Shown here one piece after another: positions 52,358-62,744 of a stretch of 64,000 nt of DNA. Source of the stretch: Silene latifolia (Eukaryota > Streptophyta > Magnoliopsida > Caryophyllales > Caryophyllaceae); contig NC_133532.1 of NCBI RefSeq assembly GCF_048544455.1, positions 86,197,156 through 86,261,155 on the forward strand, written 5' to 3'. A program made the translations under genes and the position numbers. Numbering within the stretch: the first letter of the stretch is position 1; the number at the start of each line of letters is the position of its first letter. Below the pieces are notes generated by a model. It worked only from the letters and a program-made list of their open reading frames with translations. It was not told where the DNA came from and searched no databases.

Positions 52358-54096
52358 AATCTCCCCAAACCGAACCTTTACTCGTCCTTGAGTAAACTAA
52401 ATGAAACTAATGAAACGGAAATGAAAACTCAGACCTAGCTATAACTTGTCTACTTGAACCAATTTAATGCAACATAAATCAACAGTTACAGCTACAGTAG
52501 TCAATACACAAACGAGTTATAAGATGTTCATAAATAAAGCTGACCTATCGACCTTGCAAGACCAACAAAATCGGACTCTCATGTGGTCACTCTTCTTTCA
52601 TGAAGCAAAGGGTGAATTATTATGTAAAAGAGAGAGAGAAACAGTCACTCACCTAAACTGCGACCTACATAACATGCATGCAACAAAAATGAAAGACGAT
52701 TCGAGTACTAATGTACACATTCCAACCATCAATGTCCGTCACAGCCGAGGGCTTACAAATAGTATAGGAAAGTGAGGTTAGGATGAGAAAAGGCAAAATA
52801 AATTATGGAAATGTGTAGGTAAAAGCGCCAAGCTAGTTCCTAAACAGGACCATATAAGACCGTCCGAATCTCAACTAACTGAAAAATAAGCACAAGTGCC
52901 CTTCATTTGGGACACAACTCACCATCCAAATACACTATCTCCTCAAAAATATATGAATAAGAACAGAGGAGTGAGACGGTCACAAACTTCCCTTTTTTAA
53001 TACCGTCTTAATTAGTCAAACAACACAAATCAAACAACTTTTCCAAACTTTTTCTTTCTTTTCTTCTTCTGCCTTACGTGATTCACTCTTTTTTCCCATT
53101 TTTTTTCTTTTTCTTTTCTTTCTTCACGTTTTTCTTTCCTTTTTTCTTTTCAATTTCTTTTTTTTTTCATCCTCCCTTCCTTCATTCTCCACCAACTCCA
53201 ATCAAAATACACACGTGCCAAACTTGCAGACGGAAAAACATACCACAAAAGGCATACTGAACTAGCTTGACTAGGCAGGCTCAGTTTTGGATGTAGCTAA
53301 TGGGTCAAAAAGGCTAAATTTGCCTTAAGTGGAGCTAAATGGGTGAAAAAGGTAAGAAAAGCAAAATTTGCAAGCACCTCCCTGCATGTGACACCGACCA
53401 CAAACCCGAATGTATGCATTTGACAAGAAATCGAATGTCATAAAAGTGCAAAAATGATGAACATGTTATGCAAGGAGTACTACTTTCAATTCCTATGTAA
53501 ACCGGTCATGAATGTCACCAGTTATAACGCTCTAAATCTCAGAAATTGTAAGTAGGTTGCCAATTTATCAGGTTATGTCTACACGGTCAGCTAAATTTGA
53601 ACAAAACCTCGTAGATTATGCGTAATACTTAGCTAATAACCGTCAATGAAAGTGGAAGGCTCAACTAAAATGACAAGTTAAAGTGCAATATCATCACGGA
53701 AATCGACCGTTCCTACTCAACCTATATGCAAAAATAAACGTGAATATTTTATTAATTTTTTTGAATTTTCTAATTTTTTTTTTTTTTGGGATTTTATGAT
53801 TTTATAAAATAAATAAATACAATGCAAGCTGAAAATAGAAACGTGAATGCAAAACAAATGCAAATGCAGACTCAAAGGATGCATTACCCTCCCCAAACCA
53901 AAACGGACAACGCCCTCGTTGTACTCCAGCATACACCAGCAGATATATACAGGGGAACGGGAATATACAACCAATAAATGATTGAAAACAATAAAATAAA
54001 AAGGAGACAAAATAAAATAAGAGAGCGAGAATATACATACAAAACACGAACTTCCCCAAACCAGCCTGAAAACTAGGGAAGTGAGTAGACCAGTAG
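52358..54096 (-). other. Athila-B polypurine tract and 3' untranslated region
   Basis: GGTTTGGGGAGATT (minus strand) directly precedes the 3' LTR. The remaining 1.7 kb has no credible gene. The T/C-rich stretch at 53040-53190 yields only low-complexity frames. A second GGTTTGGGGAGG-like stretch occurs at about 53890. Confidence 0.65.
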
Positions 54097-55996
54097 CTAC
54101 TCGTCAGCCTCCTCTGTCACTTCCTCCACCGTCACTGTGAAGTCCGAGTCCTCCTCCTGCTCTCTCCTCCTCCTCTGCTCAGCTTGAGCTCTCGCTGCCG
54201 TCGCTGCTGCGTCCTCCTCCTCCCCCTCCTCCTCCTCCTCACTAGCTGACTTAGGGTACCCCTCAGCTAGGTACCGGTAGAAGGACGGGTGTGGCCAACC
54301 CTCTGGAATAGGACGGTGTCGCCTCATGTGATACTCGTACAGAGGGAACAAAGTAAGAGCTATGTCCCTCTCCATACGAGCCTGTCTCTCTGCAATCTCG
54401 AGCAACAAACTGTCACGGCGCCCTTGGTCCATGACCGCAGACGCCTCAAAGGGTGGAGGAGAAACAAAATTAGCCGGAAGAACCGGGTGTGCCTGGTCGG
54501 GCGCAGGAGTAGGAGTAGGAGTAGGGATCGGGGTAGGAGTGGCCGTGGAAGTCTGTCCACCCGTAGAAGGTGTGGATCCCTCTCCGGTCTCAGGTCTACG
54601 CCGCTTCCTAGAAGCGGACATGGTAGTAGGTGGTCGGAGCGGTAGGTGGTACATGGGTAACGGTGGTGGTAACCTGCCCCTAACAGTGGGCAAGGGGACG
54701 AGGCGAGGAAGGGTGGTGCAAGGAAGATTCTCGAACAAGGAACCACTAATCTTCCAAGTCCGGTAGTCTGAAGTCAGCCAAGTCATGGACAACATAGATG
54801 GTAGGTCCAGGTACCTATCTCCAACTATGTACGGTAAGGCACGAGGAAAGGCAGGGAAGAGAGAACGGGCAAGAAAGGTGGCTATGCCACCGCAGACAAT
54901 GGTGCCCGTGGTCTTCTCCCTTACAGACCGAAAGTATTGGGCGGTCAGGTAAGCAATGTCGAGGACAAAGGGGCCCTCGCTGTCAATGTTCAGGTACCCG
55001 CCCAAAATAGAAAGCTCGGTGTTAGTCACATTGTTCGGCTCCTTACGGCCGAAAATAGTACCTCCCATCAAACGTAGGAAGTAACGGGCAGGGGGGAGGT
55101 GGACCTGAGCGAGCTTTCGCTCCTCGTAGGTAGTCTGTGCCAAAGTCCGCCATAACTGACGGATGACCTTCCTAGGGGTGGCATTGGCGCCCATAAAGGA
55201 AAGTCCAAGTCGAGTACCAAACTCCTCTAAAGTCATAGAAAAGGTCTGGTTAAACAACCGGAAAGACACAGAAGCACAAGTAGGGGCAGCGTCGTGTGCC
55301 CCAGAGGAGAAGGTAAAGGAGCTGAAAAACTCAAGGGTCAGCTCCTTGAAGGTGTGGGCACTCATGGTCACAAGTCTAGCCATCCCAGTACCCCTCAAAA
55401 TCTCACAAACCGGCTCGTAAATACTAAGCCTCTCAAGTGACGAACGGCACAAAAAACGAGTAGGAAGAAAGTTACAGTCAAGCAAGCATAAAATCTAGTG
55501 CGCTGAATACCGTTAACAAAAATTACCTGGGGGTATTCGGGGTGCGAGTCGAGAGAATCATCCCCTCGGATGGTAACACGGCCAGCTGAACGGCCATCAG
55601 TAGGTGTAGCTCGTGCACGACCCCGGCCTCTAGAACCTGAAGTAGAAGCCCGTCCTCCGACGGGACAAGGTACTAGAGCCGCCCGGTAAGCAACTGTGAC
55701 TGCGGGTGACCACGCAGCAGGGGTTGTCACCGAACCTGAGGTACTAGCTGTAGCTGCAACAGAAGAAGCAAAAAAATAGAGTCTGTGACGTTGGTGGAAG
55801 CTGAGACGAAGCTGGCAGAAGTGCTAGCAACAGTAACGATAATACCAGCCGACGTGATAAGGAACACGGGAGCATTGACAAAGGTACTACTAACGGGAGT
55901 GGAGACGGTGGTGATAGCATGGACCACCGTCTCAGTCAAGGACGGAGTATAAGTCAAACTGGAAGAGGGCAGTGAGCTACTGTCCATCCTAATCAA
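54097..55996 (-). pseudogene. ATHILA-type ORF of family B, two frameshifts
   Basis: It begins MDSSSLPSSSLTYTPS (about 55987). After a shift near 55730 it continues with an R/G-rich stretch and EYPQVIFVNGIQRTRF, the counterpart of NYPEVIFISNSHRNTF at 24337. After a second shift near 55490 the main frame (54097-55485) has LTLEFFSSF, SFRLFNQTFSMTLEEF, GGTIFGRKEPNNVT and a P/T-rich region, then an acidic tail (SASEEEEEGEEED) and TAG at 54097. Membership of the Pfam ATHILA family rests on the shared motif order. No signal peptide or membrane segment is clear. Confidence 0.82.
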
Positions 55997-56996
55997 GTAA
56001 GGAAAGGCAAATGATGATCAATTAACAATTAAACAGCAAAATTCCCAAAACCAGTCGAAATTTTCGGCTTCATAAACCCTAATTCCCAATTTTACCTCAA
56101 AAATTCGAAACAAACAGATAATCAGCGATGAGGTAAAGGGAAACAATCATCAATTAAAGCAATTTAAACAGAAAACCCCAATTTCAGTCGAAAATTTCGA
56201 CTAGCATAAACCCTAATTCATCATTACTTCAGAAATGGTAAAATTAAAACAAGTAAACAACAATGAAGTAAAGGGAGTACTTACTTGATAAAAGAAACCT
56301 ACAAAGAAGCAATTAATCGACAAAAACAAAGCAAGAATGGCGATTTTCGAACAAGAAACCGCAAAACCCTAATACCCGCAATTGACCGCAAAAACCAACA
56401 AAAATCAAAGGGGAAATAAGGGGGAAATGACGATTAATTAGCAAGGAAAAGATTGTAGGTGTTTAATTTGGCAATGGGCGAAGATTTAGAGAGGATTTGG
56501 GAGTTTTTTCGTAAAGGGGACGAAGATATGAGAAAATATGAATAAAGGAATGAAAAAAAGGAAGTTTAAGAGTTACTTCCTACGCGGGATTTTCTATTTC
56601 ACTCAATCGAGTGATTTTAAATCCCTCGATCGAGGATTCTGGTCTTCATTCCTCTCGATCGAGTAAAATTATACTCGATCGAGTACTCCCTCTTTTGGCT
56701 GTTTCGATCGAGCACCTTGAAAGCTTTCGATCGAGTCCTTTCTTGTAGAATCCCCTCGATCGAGTACAAAAAGTACTCGATCGAGTGCTTTTCTTCGTAT
56801 AGCTCATCCAAATTGCGTAATATCTCCCCAAACCTGCATAAAAACACTCGCAAACATATCCCAATATACCAAATCACAATAATAACAGTCTATAGTCAAA
56901 TTGTCTAAATTCTAATAGTCCTAATAAACGCAATAAAGAAATTCAACGGAAATTTAAAATTAGTTTTTACAAATTATTACACGGGGCATTCCCCAC
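55997..56996 (-). promoter_or_regulatory. Spacer upstream of the ATHILA ORF with motif cluster
   Basis: Between the protease frame and the ATHILA ORF there is no RT or integrase remnant. The CTCGATCGAG cluster (56601-56788) is followed, in the direction of transcription, by AT-rich sequence (TTTATTCATATTTTC near 56540) and an A/C-rich leader. The layout parallels family A at 23406-24336 and the family-B LTR. Promoter function is inference. Confidence 0.42.
56601..56788 (-). repeat. CTCGATCGAG motif cluster before the family-B ATHILA ORF
   Basis: About eight copies (CTCGATCGAG, CTCAATCGAG, TTCGATCGAG) in 188 bp. Confidence 0.88.
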
Positions 56997-58088
56997 TTAA
57001 TTCTCAAGACAATTCAGTAGCCCATCGGAGGGCTTCTGACTGGAGGACGTCTCTTCAGCATCCTTGACCGTCCTCTTCATTCTCCACGAGGTTGAATTTG
57101 AACCACTAGGAGGAGAATAGTTGACGTCCACGTACGCACGAACTTTTCTCGTCCCTTTTTCCTTCTCACCAGCTTTGACGTTGTCATCCCCAATTTGAGT
57201 GATTTTAATTGCACAATGACCCTTGACAGCTTCTACATCTTTTTCATCTGTACCTTCAGCAAGGGAAACAGACGAATTCTCCTCCTTTCTGATCTCAATC
57301 TGAGGCGGAAGGGTCACAATAGCAGCACATAATTCAAAATTTTCATCTGGAGTGTCAATATGAGGGTCAGTAGAGGAAAGGCCATTGCAAGGTTGAGCTT
57401 GCATGGGAGCCCTGTGAGACTTAGACTGATGGAAAATTAATTCCTCGTCTCCTACCTGAAATGTTAGTGTCTTACCCCCGACATCTATCACTGCACGAGC
57501 AGTGAATAAAAATGGCCTCCCTAAAATAATAGGGGTGTGAGTGTCCTCGGGGATATCAAGCACTATAAAATCAACGGAATAAAGAATCTCCCGATTTTAA
57601 CAGGTATGTCCTCTATGACACCTAACAGCCGTGATATACTACGGTCGGCCATCTGTACAGTTATGTTCGTGCAATTAAATTTAGTCAAACCAAGTCTCTT
57701 AGCCAAAAGACAAAGGTAAGACACTCACGCTATAACCAAGATCACATAACGCATTATCAATCAAATGGGTACCTATATGATATGGAATCGAGAAACTACC
57801 CGGGTCTGACTGTTTAGGAGGTAACTTATTTTGAACTAGGGCAGTCCCTACCTCGGTCAAGGCTACCGTCTCATGATCATTGATATGCCTCTTACGTGAT
57901 AAAATTTCTTTCATAAATTTTAAATATGAGGGTACCTGTGTCAGCAACTCGGCGAATGGAACAGTCACCTGCAAGCTTTTCAGGAGCTCGGCAAATTTAC
58001 CGAACCGTTGATTGGCCTTTGTGTTTTTTAATCGCCTCGAGAAGGGCACGGTAATAGGTATCTCGAGCCCTTTATTTCTCTCTTCCAA
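56997..58088 (-). pseudogene. Athila-B protease region
   Basis: VPFAELLTQVPSYLKFMKE and FSIPYHIGTHLIDNALCDLG lead to the active site, which reads DLGYSVSVLP where family A has DLGASVSVMP (Ala to Tyr). One extra T near 57705 shifts the frame. The frame from 57563 has IPEDTHTPIILGRPFL, the conserved second half of the retropepsin fold, and ends at TAA (56997) without RT. Confidence 0.8.
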
Positions 58089-58115
58089 CGTATCAGCTGG
58101 ATCAAGCTCCTTATC

Positions 58116-58406
58116 ACTCGATCGAGACTTTTTGCCTCTCGATCGAGTCCTTCCAGGTGAAATATCACTCGATCGAGCACTACCAGGCTCTCGATCGAGG
58201 TCTCCAATATCAGCAGTGTTCGATCGCGCAAAAATACCATTCGATCGAACAGTTTCCTCAACAATATCACTCGATCGAGCTGTTTGTACCTCTCGATCGA
58301 CCTATTCATTATCCAATTCACTCGATCAAGTAAGAATTCCTTTCGATCGAGTCCTTTCTTCATCAGTTTTACTCGATCGACCCCCCTGAAACTAGTCGAT
58401 CGAGTA
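58116..58406 (-). repeat. CTCGATCGAG cluster inside the gag-protease linker
   Basis: About twelve copies in 290 bp, between gag and protease, where family A has its E/K-rich linker. Read in one frame the repeats translate as recurring LDR. Confidence 0.88.
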
Positions 58407-60014
58407 TTTTCTTCGTGGTTAACTCTTTTTTAGCAATAAATGTCTGTTCATCGTCATTCACTTCCTTCCTCGGGTCTGAAATACTCCCGTCAACAGGTAA
58501 TTTCGGTCCTTCATATGAATGACCGCTTCTCAAATTAATTAAATTCACCGTCTCGTGCGGATTCTTATCAGCTTGAGATGGCAAATGACCCTGTTTCCTC
58601 GTGGACTGGTTCGCGGCTAACTGAGCAACTTGAGTTTCAAGTGACTTGATGGATGCTTCTTTCTGTTGGTCACTTAACTGCCATTGCTTTGTCAACGACT
58701 GCAACATTGTCTTTAACTTAGATAACTCACTTACCCCACATGAGATGATGCACCTTGATTTGGTGGAGGAAAGGAAGGAGGCTTTTGGAAGCCTTCTTGA
58801 GCCTTATGAGGAGGGACATATGGCTGCTGCTGCTGCGGTGGAGGAGCGGGATTGAGCACATTTTGACTTGTCCACCTCAAATTGGGATGGACTGCCCCTT
58901 GATTAGTATAATAGGAACCTCCTCCTTGCCTATATTGCTGAAAGGCAAGGACTTGTTCCTTCTCCGTCGAAATCAGACGATCAAATAGCGTATGACCGTC
59001 ATTGCTTCCACATCTCTCACATGTGACAGTTTCCTGTCTAGTCAATAGATGAACCGTCTGTTGATCTCCAGCATTTTGCAGCTCAAACTTGTCAAAACGA
59101 GCATTCATGGCTTCCAGCTGAGCCATGACTGCCTTATCAACCGAATGGACCGTTCGAATACCGTCCCGTGGGTTCCCATATTTAGCACAATGGGTCGCCA
59201 TCTCCTCAATAATGCCCCATCCCTTATCATCATCAACGTTCTTTTGCAATCTCCCGTTGGATGAGGCATCGAGTATGGCTCTGTGGTCATTGTACAACCC
59301 ATTGTAGAACTGGTTGCACAAAAACCATGGGTTAAAACCATGGCGAGGAAGAGACCTCACCAACCTCTTGAACTGACACCAAGCTTCAAAGAAAATCTCG
59401 TCAGGTGCCTGCTTGAAACTGGTAATCTTCGCCCTCAGCTGATTAGTGCGCTGTGGAGGGAAATATCTTTTATAGAAGGCAAGTGCGAGAGTCTCCCAAT
59501 TGGTATTCCCAGCAGTTGTACGGTCAAGATCAGTCAACCACTCACGGGCTGAGTCAGTCAAAGAAAAAAGAAAGAGCGCCTCCTTAATCTTGTCTTGAGT
59601 TACTCCCTTAGTAGCGGGAATAGTAGAGCAGTAATCAGTAAAGACCTCCATATGCTTCCTTGGGTCTTCACCCGCTACACCCCTATACAGATTTCTCTCC
59701 ACCAGATTTATGTAAGACGGTCTGATATCAGAGGTGTTGTCGTCCTTAGTCTGGAGGTTGAAACCCTTGGAAATAGAAGATGCTTTCGGCTCCGAGTGAC
59801 TTGCAATATTCGGCATCTTTACTAGTTGGTTAACAGAAGCGAGATTGTCTTCTTCTAAAGACTGGTCTTCTGCAAATAGAAAATATTGTAGCTCGGGCTC
59901 GAAAGTACTCAAGTCTTCCTTTCGGAGTTCTCTTTGCAGACGGAGTCTATGCCTAAATAGTCTCCCTGGCTCAGAATCAGCTGAAACTAACTCCGATCTG
60001 TTTGACCTGGGCAT
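58369..60014 (-). pseudogene. Athila-B gag
   Basis: The start MPRSNRSELVSADS (60014) lies 58 nt after the PBS. Residue order follows family A: INLVERNLYRGVAGEDP (ALVERSQFGGMPSEDP-like), WLTDLDRTTAGNTNWETLAL, FYKRYFPPQRTNQLRAKI. A zinc knuckle, CERCGSNDGHTLFDR, ends in Arg where the fourth ligand Cys is expected (CGT for TGT). A stop at 58731 and a frame change to 58707-58369 (QWQLSDQQKEASIKSLETQV) break the C-terminal part. Confidence 0.85.
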
Positions 60015-60071
60015 ACACAACACTGAAAGAGATAAAAATAAACGAAAACTAAAACAGATAGGGTTATTGTC

Positions 60072-60089
60072 TCCCCGGCAACGGCGCCA
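60072..60089 (-). other. Athila-B primer-binding site (tRNA-Asp)
   Basis: On the minus strand TGGCGCCGTTGCCGGGGA is a perfect complement of the tRNA-Asp 3' end, 5 nt from the LTR. Confidence 0.92.
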
Positions 60090-60094
60090 AAATT

Positions 60095-61588
60095 TGACAG
60101 GGTAGTCGTATACCTACCAAAAATAACCAACTGGCACTAACTAATATAGCTAGGGAAGTCGGGTCGATCTCCACAGGGAGGCAAGATATCTGTTAAAGGT
60201 CCGTCTATTTAGTCACAAAATGGGGGTTGTAAGTTGGTTTTCTAAACTAAAAGGTTTAAGGGAAAGAGTAGTAAAGAAGAGCAATAAAAAGGCAGAAAAT
60301 GTGAATAAGATGATCAATAAAGAGGGAACATGTTGGGATTTCGGTTCACTACGGTAGTCTAATGACTCAACTGCAAATAGTCTAGATAATTTACTGTGAG
60401 ACGGATATTGGAAAGGTTCTTCCGGTCCACCTTCTATCCTAGATTTCCACTAACTTAACTTCCGTCCTCGTCAGGGTAGTCTACTGTTCATAGCAGGTCC
60501 ATTTAGTCCAATCTTCTGATCCAGGAATAAATTTAACCAGATTAAAGGGTAACTTAGAAGCGTGCACTCAACTAAGTCGGTATTATAATTAAATTGCCAT
60601 GGGTACAGATTCTCACAAATAAGTCATCTAGCCTATTCGCTACATCGTCACAATTCTACCATAGATCCGCTAATCCCAACATGAATGAATTTAGCTACTC
60701 ATGCTATTAATGTTGTCAATATTAATAATGATCAATGAACTAATAATAAACATGATGAAACAATAATAAAATTGCATAAATAAAACTTAGGCAGAAATTA
60801 AGGAAGAGAAGAACAAGTAATTAAAGCAATAATTGATGAAATTAAGATTAAAAGGAGAAAGAGATTACAATCACGAGAATTCCGGCGTAAAGAACGAACA
60901 AGATCCAAGCAAAATAACCCGAAAGCAAAGTTACAGTAGAAAAGTTTAGGGAAAGATTAAGAGAGAAAGCTAAGAGTAATTCAGAGTAAAAGTGGCGTAA
61001 AAGAAGTGTTAACAGATACTAATGACCTAATCACACGATGCTTAAATAGAAAAATAACAAAGTACATAACTAAAATAAGCAACACGGGTTAATTAAGGCC
61101 CGTGAAAACTCCAATCTTCTCGATCGAGCAGTACAAAACCTCTCGATCGAGGACTTCAACAGATAAACCTCTCGATCGAGCATACATGTTACTCGATCGA
61201 GGAAAGCCTTAAAACAGCACTTCGATAGAGTAAAATAAAGTACTCGATCGACCTCCTCAGCACGTGAAACAACTCGATTGACCAAGAAAAGCATTCGATC
61301 GAGTGTTCTTCCCCCAAAAACAGCTTCAACTCGTTGCCGACTGCTTCGTTGACCATTCCTTCACGCATCTCAATGCAGTATCTCGCTCTAAAATTCCCGT
61401 CTCCTCAAAATGCATGCAAAACAGGACGAAAAGGGTACGATTCCACTACTTTCAGGTTCATTCCTACAAAACAGACAAAACGAACCAAAGTAGCCATTTC
61501 GGGGCATAATGCAATACAAAACAGTACAAATGTATATAGAAATACGTGCAAAATAAGGCTAAAAAAACTATATAAAATGCACGTATCA
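60095..61588 (-). mobile_element. Athila-B 5' LTR
   Basis: 1494 bp; on the minus strand it runs from TGATACGTGC (61588) to CTGTCA (60095). The motif cluster is at 61119-61303. TATTTAAGCATCG (minus strand, about 61045) lies about 75 bp further downstream, as a TATA-like element. Confidence 0.92.
61119..61303 (-). repeat. CTCGATCGAG motif cluster, Athila-B 5' LTR
   Basis: About eight copies, including CTCGATCGAG, TTCGATCGAG, CTCGATTGAC and TTCGATAGAG. Confidence 0.88.
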
Positions 61589-61593
61589 CATTA

Positions 61594-62042
61594 CATCGAC
61601 GACATATCAAATATGAACAATTTCCCTAATCATTAGTAGAGGCCGCTATCGAGGCGGGCGGGATTAGGTGTTCGAATTAAAGAACTTCCTAATACGTACC
61701 CTCACCCCTTACTCCAGTTATCTCTGGACATCTGTGTTCATTGGCATCTTAAGAGTCATTCTAGACATAGAATGCTAAGGGTAAGGAGTTCTTCGTGTTC
61801 ATGTCATTACTTTGTGTCTTGACATGGCATGAGGTATTCGAACGGTTTTCAATTTTTCCACAACAAATTGGTGGCGACTCCACAAATGCAGGCTTATTCA
61901 ACCTTTCACCGGTTTCAATGCCTCACAATTCGGTAACGGCCCATGACGTGCTTTGGAAAACCAAGGTGCTGTGGGAGAAGTGCCGCCGCCTCAAAACCAG
62001 ACAACGCGCGGGTGCGCGCGGCGTGGGTGGCCCATGTCCACA
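61594..62042 (+). mobile_element. 5' LTR of the plus-strand Tat element, second part
   Basis: It continues the LTR cut at 50892; the Tat LTR at 12760-12900 (reverse complement) reads across the same junction. It ends GTCCACA at 62042 just before the PBS. CCTAATCATTAGTAGAGGCC and GCATTCTATGT-complement blocks match 12600-12770 and 63800-64000. Confidence 0.85.
61872..61883 (+). other. PBS-like sequence inside the Tat LTR
   Basis: TGGCGACTCCAC matches 11 of the first 12 bases of the real PBS at 62046. It is present in all three LTR ends seen (complement at 12496-12507 and 63739-63750). Confidence 0.6.
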
Positions 62043-62045
62043 GTT

Positions 62046-62063
62046 TGGCGACTCCGCTGGGGA
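62046..62063 (+). other. Tat primer-binding site (tRNA-Arg type)
   Basis: TGGCGACTCCGCTGGGGA, 3 nt after the LTR, complements the acceptor end expected of a plant tRNA-Arg. This is the primer known for Ogre and other Tat elements. Confidence 0.75.
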
Positions 62064-62744
62064 TGATACACTTAGGTCATTTCATTTGGTCTTGCTAGGC
62101 CCTAAACCAACCCATTCGACCAATCGTCTTGTCAACACGGTCCAAATTCCTATCTGGGCCTAAAGATGGATAGTGATTGACGTCAACCGTACTCCGGTAC
62201 ATACTCATGTTTGTATCGAGAGCTTTCACTACTCGAGGAAATGGACTAGGAACCGACCTTACTCATGTTTGGTACGTACCTCTCCACAAACCAGGGTTTG
62301 ATTGCTTGGTATGGCAACCCATCTTTTTAAGCCAAAACCCTTTAAATGCACTCACCATACCTTTATAATGCCCATATGTATGTTTGTATCATATACGTGA
62401 TCACCATTTATAAATAAAACCATGACGAAATTTTGTAAAATAAAATCCATTTCAAAATGTAAACATTTTCAAAAATGGCCTAAAACAGCGCAGAATAAGC
62501 CGAAACTCTGTCCAAATGTCGAGTCAAACTTCGGGCCTCTAACCCATTTCAAAACTCACTTCGAGTCAGCAATCCTACAACTACACTACAGTTGTCTAGG
62601 ACAAACATTTCAAAATTTGTTATTTTCAAATCCCACTTGACAGAGTGGCACACACCCACTTCATGAGTCAAGTCCTTTTTATAAGTGTGCAAAACTGGTC
62701 GATCAGGTTTTGATTCATTATCGATCTCTTAACCTCAGTCCAAA
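62064..62744 (+). other. Tat leader
   Basis: Untranslated sequence between PBS and gag; no convincing frame. Ogre elements can carry an extra ORF here; I see none. Confidence 0.6.

Larger units (their letters stand above)
50893..61588 (-). mobile_element. Complete Athila-type element, family B, minus strand
   Basis: The 10.7-kb element has two LTRs of about 1.47-1.49 kb starting TGATACGTGCATTTTATA and ending CTGTCA, a perfect tRNA-Asp PBS, gag, a protease, an ATHILA ORF and a polypurine tract. GATTA and CATTA flank it (4 of 5 match), and the interrupted Tat LTR continues on both sides. No RT, RNase H or integrase is seen between protease and ATHILA ORF. All coding parts contain frameshifts. 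Confidence 0.9.

Noticed and set aside
53078..53260. Phenylalanine-rich frame that looks like a membrane protein
   Set aside because: It is a T/C-rich low-complexity stretch in the Athila-B 3' UTR.
54289..54766. Plus-strand frames opposite the family-B ATHILA ORF
   Set aside because: They are shadows of the P/T-rich and acidic coding sequence on the minus strand.
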